Assembly: GCA_017559185.1 (NCBI GenBank)
Contig: JAFYSU010000020.1
Coordinates: forward strand, 1 to 57,319
DNA from: Oscillospiraceae bacterium
GTDB taxonomy: Bacteria; Bacillota; Clostridia; Oscillospirales; Ruminococcaceae
Length of the DNA stretch: 57,319 nt
Reading direction: 5' to 3'
Shown: piece after piece, positions 1-7,876 of the stretch
Position numbering within the stretch: position 1 is the stretch's first letter
How the letters are laid out: the number at the start of each line of letters is the position of its first letter
Notes under the pieces: model-generated
Databases searched by the model: none
The model's input: the letters and a program-made list of their open reading frames with translations, nothing else
What the model was told of the DNA's origin: nothing
Made by a program: the position numbers and the translations under genes

Positions 1-45
1 CTGAAAATCCTCGTGTCGTTGGTTCGATTCCGACCGGAGGCACCA
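1..45 (+). tRNA. tRNA-Phe (GAA), 3' part only
   Basis: The window opens inside the anticodon loop: CTGAAAA followed by the 3' anticodon stem TCCTC gives anticodon GAA. A perfect T arm (GTTGG/CCGAC around TTCGATT), the 3' acceptor strand CGGAGGC, discriminator A and an encoded CCA follow. The 5' half lies outside the window. Confidence 0.9.
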
Positions 46-48
46 ATT

Positions 49-124
49 GCGGGTTTAGCTCATCTGGTAGAGCGCCACCTTGCCAAGGTGGAGGTAGCGA
101 GTTCGAGCCTCGTAACCCGCTCCA
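49..124 (+). tRNA. tRNA-Gly (GCC)
   Basis: Acceptor strands GCGGGTT (49-55) and AACCCGC (114-120) pair fully. The anticodon stem CCACC/GGTGG encloses TTGCCAA, so the anticodon GCC is at 82-84. The T loop is TTCGAGC, and CCA is encoded at 122-124. It lies 3 nt after the tRNA-Phe, so the two are probably co-transcribed. Confidence 0.95.
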
Positions 125-147
125 TTTTTTATTAACTTAATAACTTT

Positions 148-223
148 GGGGGCATAGCTCAGCTGGGAGAGCATCTGCCTTACAAGCAGAGGGTCACAGG
201 TTCGAGCCCTGTTGTCCCCACCA
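148..223 (+). tRNA. tRNA-Val (TAC)
   Basis: Acceptor strands GGGGGCA and TGTCCCC pair with one G-T. The anticodon stem CTGCC..GGCAG-like arm encloses CTTACAA, placing anticodon TAC at 181-183. The T arm is ACAGG TTCGAGC CCTGT, and CCA is encoded at 221-223. It is the last member of the tRNA cluster before a terminator. Confidence 0.95.
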
Positions 224-227
224 AAAA

Positions 228-263
228 CAAAAGCAAGCTGATAAGGCTTGCTTTTGTTTTTTT
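228..263 (+). terminator. Rho-independent terminator of the tRNA cluster
   Basis: An 11-bp perfect stem (CAAAAGCAAGC with GCTTGCTTTTG) is followed by a T run. It lies directly after the tRNA-Val CCA end. Confidence 0.9.
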
Positions 264-382
264 ATTAAAACTATGCATAAAAAATTTACAATTTTAAAAG
301 TGAACATTTCCATTGTAAAACTATTAAAATAATTCCTTATGTGTTAAAATAAAGTACAATCTCGATTTAAGAGGTGATAACA

Positions 383-1984
383 GTGAAATGTCCTTATTGT
401 AAAGAACAATTAAATGATAATAAAGCAAAATTCTGTTCCTTTTGCGGAAAGCCGATTTCTCATGAGCAGGAGGAACAAGCTTTTGTTGAGTGTGAAAAGC
501 AGGAAGTTATAATTCTTGAAGATACAGCCGTAAAAGTGATTGATGATTCAGCGGATGAAAACATAATGGATGAGGTTAACCGCATGAAGGAGGAAGCCGA
601 AAATATTCCGCCCGAACCTCCGATTATAGTTTTGGATATAGATGAAGACCCAAATGCACCTCAAACACCGCTTGAAAAAGCAAAGATAAAACTTTCCAGA
701 ACAGCAGTTGTTTCAATTGTGCTTGCTTTTTTGGTTTTGGGTGGCATAGGGTTGTGGATGTTTACGGGTAACAGTCCGGAAAAATTTATGCAAAACTATA
801 TTTCTGCCTATGAACAGGGTGACGAAAATACCCTGCTTGAATATACTGATTTTGATGTCACAACTCCGCGTGAGGGTGAAATAATTGCAATATATGACAG
901 TGTATTTGCGGCGGAACAAAAGCAGGACTTTTTAAGACACATGATGACCATGGGAAATAAAAAATCCGCATACTATCGTGATGACCTTAATTGCTTTACA
1001 CTGACAGCCCAAAAAGGCTTTTTGGGGAGAAAAGAATACAAAGTACATATCAGCGAATATAAAGTTGAATTAACTACCGGTGTGCCGAATTTGGCTTTGT
1101 ACGATAATGGTGCAAAAATTGCAGCGGAGAAGGACAGCCGCAAGCTGGAGTTTTACCTGCTGCCGGGAACACATAACATTACAGCAAACTACGAGGAATA
1201 CGGTGTAAGCTACCCGATAGCAGAACGCAGCTTTACATCTTTTTCGCAAAAACGCAAAAATCTGGGGGATATGTCGCTGCCGCTTGCAAAGGCGGAAATC
1301 CGACTTACCTCCTACGAAGACAGTGTAAAGCTGTTTATAAATGATACTCCTACCAAGATTGAGCCTGTAAACGGTTATATTACCGTTGACCCTGCTTTCG
1401 AGGGAATGGAGCTTACTGTGCATACCGACAAATACACACAGCGTTTTACCGTTGGAAGTGAAGAAAAACAGCGTTTTGAGCCGTACTATCACCCAATAAT
1501 AATAGATAACGACAGTGCTTCCGATTTAGACCCGTTCACGCTTATACCTATTCAAATGGATGATACACAGCTTGTTACGGTAGCGGCAGACAGTTACAAC
1601 ACTTTTTACAAGTCGTACCTCAAGGCGATAAATACTTGGGATACAGGTTACATTACAAATGTTTCAACAGGCTTTTTGGATGAGCTTATCGAAAGAATGG
1701 AAAAACACAACGAAGGCTATATTTTTAAGCTGAAAAGCATTTCGGCAGATACCGAAAGCGTTGTGCGTTATCTTGACAAAAATAAGCTTTATGTAGAATT
1801 TTATGTTAAAGCGAGCTATGACTACGCATATAAAAAGGATAAAGAACGAAAATGGTATGCGGACGGTAACATTCAAAAGGTAACCATGTGTTATAACAGA
1901 TATAACGAATGGCAGGTTTGCGATATGCAAATTTGCGATGATGGTTATTTCGGAACAAAAACAGTAACCATAAAATCTAAATAG
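383..1984 (+). CDS. Zinc-ribbon single-pass membrane protein, TcaA-like
   Basis: A 533-residue protein that opens with a zinc ribbon (CPYC at about residues 3-6, CSFCGKP about 20 residues later). An acidic linker follows, then one hydrophobic segment near residues 108-130 (VVSIVLAFLVLGGIGLWMF) and a large C-terminal part predicted to lie outside the cell. The region just after the membrane segment (FMQNYISAYEQGDENTL) and the later beta-rich repeats resemble the TcaA/YvbJ group of zinc-ribbon envelope proteins, whose role is not well defined. I use GTG 383 because GAGGTGAT at 371-378 is an ideal ribosome site for it; an in-frame GTG at 374 lies inside that site. Family assignment is by overall architecture and is moderate. 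Confidence 0.75.
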   Translation: MKCPYCKEQLNDNKAKFCSFCGKPISHEQEEQAFVECEKQEVIILEDTAVKVIDDSADENIMDEVNRMKEEAENIPPEPPIIVLDIDEDPNAPQTPLEKAKIKLSRTAVVSIVLAFLVLGGIGLWMFTGNSPEKFMQNYISAYEQGDENTLLEYTDFDVTTPREGEIIAIYDSVFAAEQKQDFLRHMMTMGNKKSAYYRDDLNCFTLTAQKGFLGRKEYKVHISEYKVELTTGVPNLALYDNGAKIAAEKDSRKLEFYLLPGTHNITANYEEYGVSYPIAERSFTSFSQKRKNLGDMSLPLAKAEIRLTSYEDSVKLFINDTPTKIEPVNGYITVDPAFEGMELTVHTDKYTQRFTVGSEEKQRFEPYYHPIIIDNDSASDLDPFTLIPIQMDDTQLVTVAADSYNTFYKSYLKAINTWDTGYITNVSTGFLDELIERMEKHNEGYIFKLKSISADTESVVRYLDKNKLYVEFYVKASYDYAYKKDKERKWYADGNIQKVTMCYNRYNEWQVCDMQICDDGYFGTKTVTIKSK

Positions 1985-2028
1985 CTTTTTGCCGTATATT
2001 ATGCGGTGAAAAAAGGAGCAGCAACTTA

Positions 2029-2922
2029 ATGAATCAGGATAAAAAAAGGCGTGCAAACGGTAACTCACGCCCCAAAAAGAAAAAGCGTTACAGCCGCCGG
2101 CAAATACTGTTTAACAGATTGTTGGTGCTGGTGGTTTTTCTTGCTCTTGTATTTGGTGTTGTTAAGGGGGTAAGATGGGCATTGGTAAAGCTTGATATTA
2201 TCGATACACCATCGGTATTTGAATCCGAAGTTATTGTAAAAGACAATAAAGAAACGGAATTGCAAGACACCAATGACGAAGAAAAAACAGCAAAAACAGC
2301 TAATGTGGAAGAACAAGCCGAACCTGCCGCAGAGGAAGAATATACGGGTATAGACTTGGAAAATGCTTCTGACCCGTATTACGAAGCACAAACCCCAATG
2401 CTTGTAGGCCCTAACAATCCTATTCCAAGCGATTTTGTGCCTAATCTTGTGGATATTTACGGTGGATACAAGTTTGATAAAAAAGCAGTAAAAGCACTTA
2501 ATGACATGATGGAGGCAGCTAAAAAGGATGGTGTAAGCCTTTATGTGCTGTCCGCTTACCGCAGCTTTGAAAGTCAAACAAGACTGTTTACCCAAAAGGT
2601 CGATGAATATGTCGGATACGGAAACGACAAGGAAACGGCTGTGGTGTATGCATCAAAGTGGGTAGCAAAACCGGGAACCAGTGAACACGGTACAGGCCTT
2701 GCAGTGGATTTGAACTCACTTGAAGAATCATTTGACCAAACAGCTGCATACAAGTGGCTTCAGGCACATTGTGCGGAATATGGTTTTATAATGCGTTACC
2801 CCAAAGATAAAACCGACATAACAAAAATAAATTATGAGCCATGGCATTACAGGTATGTCGGAAGCAATCATGCCAAAATTATAATGGAAAAAGGAATTAC
2901 TTTAGAGGAATACCTTGCGTAA
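2029..2922 (+). CDS. D-alanyl-D-alanine carboxypeptidase, M15B (VanY/LdcB) family
   Basis: A 297-residue zinc peptidase acting on peptidoglycan stem peptides outside the membrane. The basic N terminus is followed by a signal anchor near residues 26-46 and a low-complexity acidic linker. The catalytic domain has the M15B signatures: YRSFESQ, the zinc-binding block GTSEHGTGLAVDLNS (His and Asp ligands) and EPWHYRYVG with the third zinc histidine. ATG 2029 is preceded by AAAAGGAG. It sits 44 nt after the zinc-ribbon protein on the same strand, so both may form a small envelope operon. A bidirectional terminator closes it. Confidence 0.93.
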   Translation: MNQDKKRRANGNSRPKKKKRYSRRQILFNRLLVLVVFLALVFGVVKGVRWALVKLDIIDTPSVFESEVIVKDNKETELQDTNDEEKTAKTANVEEQAEPAAEEEYTGIDLENASDPYYEAQTPMLVGPNNPIPSDFVPNLVDIYGGYKFDKKAVKALNDMMEAAKKDGVSLYVLSAYRSFESQTRLFTQKVDEYVGYGNDKETAVVYASKWVAKPGTSEHGTGLAVDLNSLEESFDQTAAYKWLQAHCAEYGFIMRYPKDKTDITKINYEPWHYRYVGSNHAKIIMEKGITLEEYLA

Positions 2923-2925
2923 GTA

Positions 2926-2960
2926 AAAAACTGCCGCTTTTTAAAAGCGGCAGTTTTTAT
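2926..2960. terminator. Bidirectional terminator between convergent genes
   Basis: The perfect stem AAAAACTGCCGCTTT / AAAGCGGCAGTTTTT has A and T tails on both sides. It serves the carboxypeptidase gene on the plus strand and the GGDEF gene on the minus strand, whose stop codon lies in its 3' flank. Confidence 0.9.
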
Positions 2961-4081
2961 TCAGTGATTTTAAAATTCTTTTTGTTGGTATACATTTGCT
3001 TGTCGGCAAGTTTTATTATTTCTTCAAGATTATCCGAAATACTGCCCGAAGCATATCCCATGGCAATTTGAAGAGGAACGGAAAAGTTTTGTACTTGACT
3101 GCACATATACACAACCTTTTCCATTTCTGCCGAGATAACTTTGTCGTTTGGGGAAAGGTAAACTGCAATGAATTCATCGCCACCTATGCGATAAACATTT
3201 TCGGCACTGGTAAGGTTTTTGCGAAGTATTGCAGCGGCTGCTGCAATAAAACGGTCGCCTTCCTGATGGCCGTAGGTATCATTTACAATTTTTAAATTGT
3301 TAAGGTCTGCAACAATAAAGCCGATAACAGTGTCGCGCTTTTTTCGTTTAAATGATGCGTAGCGGGGCAGGTCACGGGAAAAGCAGTTTCGGTTTTTAAG
3401 TCCTGTTGGAAAATCCCAAAGAGCTTGCTTCACAAAATCTCTTTCGGGATTGTCTAAAGCAACGAAAGCACCAATGCAGATAAGCGTTACATCAGCACCT
3501 GTAAGCAGCAGCTCGGGAACTAATGCCTGTGCAATTATTCCTATGTACATGATTATCAAAATGGGAATAAGTGCCCAACGAATTCTTCTTTCCAAGCTTT
3601 TGCGGGAAGCAAGCAGTAAAATTAAACATATGGTGCAAAGAACAAGAAAAGTGGCATATCCCAAAATAACAAGCGGACCGTAGCTGTACGCAGTTTGGTT
3701 GCCTTGCAGGTATTCTACAGGCAGGAAAAACTGCATCACCAAAAACAAGCCTAACATTCCGTAGCCCAAGCCTCTAAGTAAGCGTGCATGTTTGTAAAAT
3801 GCTGAAAAATTAATAATGTAATTATAAAAGCAAATCCCAAAACCAATGCCGGTAACATAAAAAAGTATGTGAAGCACATGGTTTACAAAATCGGGAACCA
3901 CATCACGATTATTTACTGTAATAACAGTAATAATATCCAACAAAACATGCATAAGCGAAATGGAGGCAAGCTTTAAAAACAACATTTCCTTATCTTTAAT
4001 TTTGTTGAACAGGTAGTAAAATATTAAGTACAACAGTATTATCGCACAAACAACCTCTTCGCGAAGTGTGAGCAAAAGCAT
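2957..4081 (-). CDS. Membrane-bound diguanylate cyclase (GGDEF domain)
   Basis: A 374-residue protein with roughly seven hydrophobic segments in its first 210 residues, then a C-terminal GGDEF domain that makes cyclic di-GMP from two GTP. The active-site loop RIGGDEFIAVY is intact, and the substrate-binding LNNLKIVNDTYGHQEGD block is recognisable. The position five residues before GGDEF, where product-inhibited enzymes carry RxxD, reads SAEN, so allosteric feedback through the I-site is probably absent. The membrane part resembles a 7TM-type sensor, and the ligand is unknown. The start has a good ribosome site (AAGGAG) upstream. Confidence 0.9.
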   Translation of the reverse strand: MLLLTLREEVVCAIILLYLIFYYLFNKIKDKEMLFLKLASISLMHVLLDIITVITVNNRDVVPDFVNHVLHILFYVTGIGFGICFYNYIINFSAFYKHARLLRGLGYGMLGLFLVMQFFLPVEYLQGNQTAYSYGPLVILGYATFLVLCTICLILLLASRKSLERRIRWALIPILIIMYIGIIAQALVPELLLTGADVTLICIGAFVALDNPERDFVKQALWDFPTGLKNRNCFSRDLPRYASFKRKKRDTVIGFIVADLNNLKIVNDTYGHQEGDRFIAAAAAILRKNLTSAENVYRIGGDEFIAVYLSPNDKVISAEMEKVVYMCSQVQNFSVPLQIAMGYASGSISDNLEEIIKLADKQMYTNKKNFKITE

Positions 4082-4130
4082 ATGATTTCTCCTTCCTTTT
4101 AATCTAAAAAAGGGTCAGGAAATTATTTTA

Positions 4131-4164
4131 ACAAAAAGGGAGAAAAGCGATGTGCTTTTCTCCC
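4131..4164 (-). terminator. Terminator of the small sorting-signal gene
   Basis: The 11-bp stem GGGAGAAAAGC / GCTTTTCTCCC has a T run on the minus strand (TTTTTGT). The plus strand also has a T run, so the hairpin could work in both directions. Confidence 0.8.
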
Positions 4165-4183
4165 GAGTTTTTAGTTTAATAAT

Positions 4184-4396
4184 TTATTTCTTGTTTTTCT
4201 TAGCGGAAGAAACAACAACAGCAACTATCAAAATTGCGGCAACAACAGCAGCTATTACCATGAAAGTTTTAACCGGACCGGAATCGTCCCCGGTTGCAGG
4301 ATTAACTGCGGCTGCAAAAGCCGGCTGAATCATAAATACAGCGGTAGTTATTATTGTCATGAGATGAGCCATGTATTTTTTAACGGAATTTCTCAC
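4184..4396 (-). CDS. Tiny secreted protein with sortase-like NPATG sorting signal
   Basis: A 70-residue product. Residues 1-29 look like a signal peptide ending in AFA. NPATGD follows at about residues 32-37, then DSGPVK, a 20-residue hydrophobic stretch and the basic tail KKNKK. Motif plus hydrophobic segment plus positive tail is the arrangement of a cell-wall sorting signal, with NP in place of the usual LP. Almost nothing lies between the signal peptide and the motif, so the predicted mature product would be a peptide of only a few residues. It could instead simply be a double-spanning small membrane protein. The ribosome site AAGGAGGTTTT-like lies just upstream of the ATG. No sortase is encoded in this window. 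Confidence 0.7.
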   Translation of the reverse strand: MRNSVKKYMAHLMTIITTAVFMIQPAFAAAVNPATGDDSGPVKTFMVIAAVVAAILIVAVVVSSAKKNKK

Positions 4397-4746
4397 AAGG
4401 AAAACCTCCTTTTTTGCATATTTCTAAAATACCTATAATAAAAATTATACGGTTACAGTGGGCAAATGTCAAGAAGACACACACTTTAACAGGCTGATAA
4501 ATAAAAAATTTATCAAAAACTTGTGTAAAATGCAGAGGTTGCGGTGAAATATACAGGAGTTATATGTAGAAAATGTTAAAAAAATATCGTTTATCATTAA
4601 AACTGTATAATTACGCTTTAGATTTGTGGGAAAAATAAGTCAAAATAAACATAGGCAAAATAAATAAATTATGATACAATTATGTTGTAGTATTGGGTTG
4701 TTATAGCCAATATAAAAAGAAGTTTATGAAAATACAGGTGTTGCAA
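4397..4746 (+). promoter_or_regulatory. Intergenic region with likely pncB promoter
   Basis: No gene is visible in these 350 AT-rich nucleotides between divergent genes. An extended -10 element, TGA-TACAAT, ends at 4680. I could not identify a convincing -35 box, as expected for an extended -10 promoter. The ribosome site of the minus-strand small gene occupies the left edge. Confidence 0.45.
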
Positions 4747-6210
4747 ATGATTGATTGGAAAAACGACAGAAACCTTACAATGCTTACCGACTATTATGAG
4801 ATGACAATGTCTCATGGTTACTTCCGCAATGGATTCAAGGATAAAATTGTTGTATTCGACATGTTCTTCAGAAAAATTCCCAACAATGGTGGATTTGCAA
4901 TTTTTGCAGGCCTGGAGCAGTTAATCGAATACATGAAAAATCTTCACTTTACCCAAGAGGATATTGAATACCTCCGTGGCAGAAATATGTTCTGTGAAGA
5001 ATTTTTGGAATATCTTGCAAACTTTAAATTTGAATGTGATGTTTGGGCAATGAAAGAGGGAACTCCTGTTTTCCCAATGGAGCCTATTGTTGTTGTAAAA
5101 GGGCCTATCATTCAGGCACAGCTTGTGGAAACAATGGTGCTGCTTACCGTTAACTATCAGTCCTTGGTAGCAACAAAGGCACGCAGAATTGTTAATGAAG
5201 CACAGGGTCGTATGGTAATGGAATTCGGTTCGCGCCGTGCACAAAGCTACGATGCTGCAATATTGGGTGCTCGTGCTTCCTACATAGGCGGATGTGATGC
5301 TACTGCCTGCGTTATTGCAGACCGTGATTACAAAATTCCTGCGGTGGGTACTATGGCACACAGTTGGGTACAGCTGTTTGATACCGAATATGAAGCGTTT
5401 AAAACATATGCCGAAATTTATCCGTTTGACTGCACATTGCTTGTTGATACATACAATGTACTTAAAAGCGGTATACCAAACGCTATTAAAGTGTTTGACG
5501 AAATTGTTGTACCAAGCGGTCATCGTCCAAAAGGCGTAAGAATTGACAGCGGTGATATTGCATATCTTTCCAAAGAAGCAAGAAAACTGCTTGATGAAGC
5601 AGGCTATGAGGATGTAAAAATTATTGCATCCAACTCGCTTGATGAGGTTGCTATCCGCGGTTTGCTTATGCAGAAAGCTAAGATTGACTCATTCGGTGTA
5701 GGTGAAAACCTTATTACAAGTAAAAGTGACCCTGTTTTTGGCGGTGTATACAAGCTTGTAGCGGTTGAAAATGCCGACGGCAGCTATACCCCTAAAATTA
5801 AATTGAGTGAAAGCGCTGAAAAAATTACCAATCCGCACTTTAAAAAGGTATTCCGTTTGTATTCCAATGAGAACGGTATGGCTATTGCGGACTATGTTAC
5901 TATTTTTGATGAAGAAATAGACTGCACACAGCCGCTTACAATATTTGACCCTAATGAAACATGGAAGAAGAAAACTATTTCCGATTTCCATGCTGTTCAG
6001 CTGCTGCATCCTATATTTGAAAAGGGTGAATGCGTTTATGAAGTTCCTGCCCTTAATGATGTAAGAACATATTGTGCAGAACAGATGAACACCATTGTTG
6101 AAGAAATTCAGCGTTTGGAATGGCCACGCAAATATTATGTTGACCTTTCCGACAAGCTGTACGACATCAAAAAGAAACTGATTTACACTCAGGGTCAGCT
6201 TCATAACTAA
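4747..6210 (+). CDS. pncB: Nicotinate phosphoribosyltransferase
   Basis: A 487-residue cytoplasmic enzyme of the Preiss-Handler NAD salvage route. It joins nicotinate to PRPP with ATP-driven release of pyrophosphate. Family signatures run throughout: LTDYYEMTMSHGYF at the N terminus, MEFGSRRAQSYDAA, GGCDATACV, GTMAHSWVQLF, RIDSGDI, IIASNSLDE and the phosphate-binding SFGVGENLITSKSDPVFGGVYKL. The length is normal for the bacterial family. The frame is open further upstream, but ATG 4747 has AGGTG at the right distance. It is monocistronic, with a terminator right after the stop. Confidence 0.95.
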   Translation: MIDWKNDRNLTMLTDYYEMTMSHGYFRNGFKDKIVVFDMFFRKIPNNGGFAIFAGLEQLIEYMKNLHFTQEDIEYLRGRNMFCEEFLEYLANFKFECDVWAMKEGTPVFPMEPIVVVKGPIIQAQLVETMVLLTVNYQSLVATKARRIVNEAQGRMVMEFGSRRAQSYDAAILGARASYIGGCDATACVIADRDYKIPAVGTMAHSWVQLFDTEYEAFKTYAEIYPFDCTLLVDTYNVLKSGIPNAIKVFDEIVVPSGHRPKGVRIDSGDIAYLSKEARKLLDEAGYEDVKIIASNSLDEVAIRGLLMQKAKIDSFGVGENLITSKSDPVFGGVYKLVAVENADGSYTPKIKLSESAEKITNPHFKKVFRLYSNENGMAIADYVTIFDEEIDCTQPLTIFDPNETWKKKTISDFHAVQLLHPIFEKGECVYEVPALNDVRTYCAEQMNTIVEEIQRLEWPRKYYVDLSDKLYDIKKKLIYTQGQLHN

Positions 6211-6221
6211 AAGATAACAAA

Positions 6222-6262
6222 GGGCAGCCAATCATTTTGAGTGATTAGGCTGCCTGTTTTTA
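6222..6262 (+). terminator. Terminator of pncB
   Basis: The stem GGCAGCCAATCA / TGATTAGGCTGCC (one bulge) is followed by TGTTTTT. Confidence 0.85.
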
Positions 6263-6286
6263 CAAAACAGAACAGGGGCGAAATAT

Positions 6287-7192
6287 ATGAAAAAAATCGG
6301 ATTTATCGGAATTGGCGTTATGGGTAAATCAATGGCTGCAAACCTTATGAAAAATGGTTATGAGGTTGCTGTATACAGCCGCACAAAATCCAAGGCAGAT
6401 GCACTGGTTAATGATGGTGCTGTTTGGTGTGACACTGTCGCTGAATGTGCAAAAGGCAGAGATGCGGTTATTACAATGGTGGGTTATCCGCAGGATGTGG
6501 AACAGGTATATTTTGGTGCTGACGGTATTTTGGAAAATGCCGACGCAGGCACATATATTATTGATATGACCACCACAAGTCCGCAGCTGTCAGTTAAAAT
6601 TTATGAGCAGGCAGTAAGCAAAAAGCTGCATGCGCTTGATGCACCTGTTTCGGGTGGTGACATTGGTGCTGCAAACGCAACGCTTTCCATTATGGTTGGC
6701 GGTGATAAGGACGATTTTGACGCTTGTCTGAAACTGTTTGAGGCAATGGGCAAAAACATAATTCACGAAGGCGGTGCAGGTGCAGGTCAGCATACCAAAA
6801 TGGCTAACCAGATTGCAATCGCTGGTACTGTAGCGGGTGTTTGCGAAGCTGTTGCCTATGCAGAAAAAACAGGGCTCGACCCACAGCTTATGCTTAAAAG
6901 CATAAGTGCAGGTGCAGCAGGCAGTTGGCAGATGAACAACAACGGCCCTAAAATGATAGCGGGAGATTATGCTCCGGGATTTTTCATTAAGCACTTTATC
7001 AAGGATATGCGTATAGCAGTGGAAGAAGCCGAAGCAGCAGGAATAAAGCTTGGTGTGCTGAACGAGGTTTTGGAAATGTACAAATCGCTTGAAAAAGGCG
7101 GTTTTGGCGATTTGGGCACACAGGCGATAGTTGAATATTATCGTGATGACGAGGATGACGGCACAGAACCCGAGCTTCCTGATGTGGAATAA
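6287..7192 (+). CDS. NAD(P)-dependent beta-hydroxyacid dehydrogenase (GarR/MmsB family)
   Basis: A 301-residue two-domain oxidoreductase. The Rossmann motif GFIGIGVMGKSMAANL opens the protein. The substrate motif DAPVSGGDIGA sits near residue 120, and the catalytic-lysine segment GAGQHTKMANQ near residue 165. Relatives reduce tartronate semialdehyde, succinic semialdehyde or 3-hydroxyisobutyrate; the sequence does not settle which substrate is used here. The C-terminal tail is unusually acidic. ATG 6287 follows AGGGGCG. No neighbouring pathway genes hint at the substrate. Confidence 0.88.
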   Translation: MKKIGFIGIGVMGKSMAANLMKNGYEVAVYSRTKSKADALVNDGAVWCDTVAECAKGRDAVITMVGYPQDVEQVYFGADGILENADAGTYIIDMTTTSPQLSVKIYEQAVSKKLHALDAPVSGGDIGAANATLSIMVGGDKDDFDACLKLFEAMGKNIIHEGGAGAGQHTKMANQIAIAGTVAGVCEAVAYAEKTGLDPQLMLKSISAGAAGSWQMNNNGPKMIAGDYAPGFFIKHFIKDMRIAVEEAEAAGIKLGVLNEVLEMYKSLEKGGFGDLGTQAIVEYYRDDEDDGTEPELPDVE

Positions 7193-7205
7193 TTGAAAAT
7201 AAACA

Positions 7206-7240
7206 AAGCCCTCAGCCGCAGGCTGAGGGCTTGTTCTTTT
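7206..7240 (+). terminator. Terminator overlapping the end of the convergent NUDIX gene
   Basis: The perfect stem AGCCCTCAGCC / GGCTGAGGGCT is followed by TTGTTCTTTT. The hairpin lies inside the last codons of the NUDIX gene on the other strand, so one sequence both terminates one gene and encodes the end of another. Confidence 0.85.
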
Positions 7241-7727
7241 GAAAATCATTAAGCAGCTTTACAAGTGAGGTTTGAGCTAGTGTATTCTTTTTTACAGCTT
7301 GCATGGCATCATCGAACGAAAACCATGCAGCATTGTCAATTTCGGTATAGTTGGGGGAAAGGGTATCGTTTTCAGTTATTGCCCAAAAGCCTATTATCAG
7401 TGTATTGTCGGGAGCAAAATACCAGCTTGAACACATTTTAAAACAGTTTAGTGTAATCCCAACTTCTTCGCGGCATTCCCTGCAAAGTGCTTGCTCAGCA
7501 TTTTCACCGCGTTCGATAAACCCCGAAAGCAGTAAAAGGTCATTGTCGTTTTTATGTTTTATAAGCAGGGTTTGGTTTTGGTCTGAATTTATTACGGCTG
7601 CAATTACTGCACAGCTGAATGAAGGAAAACAAAATTTACGGCAAGGCAGGCAGTAGGGAATGGGCTTTTTTTCGGAACTGTTGTATTTATCGGAAAGTTT
7701 TGTACCGCAGTCGGGACAGAATTTCAT
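7212..7727 (-). CDS. NUDIX hydrolase with N-terminal zinc ribbon (NudC-like)
   Basis: A 171-residue protein. The zinc ribbon CPDC...CLPC (residues 4-7 and about 27-30) is followed by a NUDIX fold with a perfect box: G, five residues, E, seven residues, RECREEVGI. This arrangement is that of NADH pyrophosphatase/NAD-decapping NudC, but the SQPWPFPQS signature that defines NudC is replaced by SSWYFAPDN. Substrate specificity for NADH is therefore uncertain, and the protein is shorter than E. coli NudC because its N-terminal domain is missing. ATG 7727 has GGAGTG upstream; an in-frame ATG 30 nt earlier lacks one. Confidence 0.88.
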   Translation of the reverse strand: MKFCPDCGTKLSDKYNSSEKKPIPYCLPCRKFCFPSFSCAVIAAVINSDQNQTLLIKHKNDNDLLLLSGFIERGENAEQALCRECREEVGITLNCFKMCSSWYFAPDNTLIIGFWAITENDTLSPNYTEIDNAAWFSFDDAMQAVKKNTLAQTSLVKLLNDFQKNKPSACG

Positions 7728-7876
7728 GGAAAACACTCCTTTATCTTGAAAAAACATGAAAAATACAGTACCATATAGGGCGATTATTTGATATAATAAT
7801 TTAATATGTGTTTATAACACGAGTTTTACAATTAAAAGCTTTATTATAAAAACGAATGAATTAATTGGAGGAGTAC

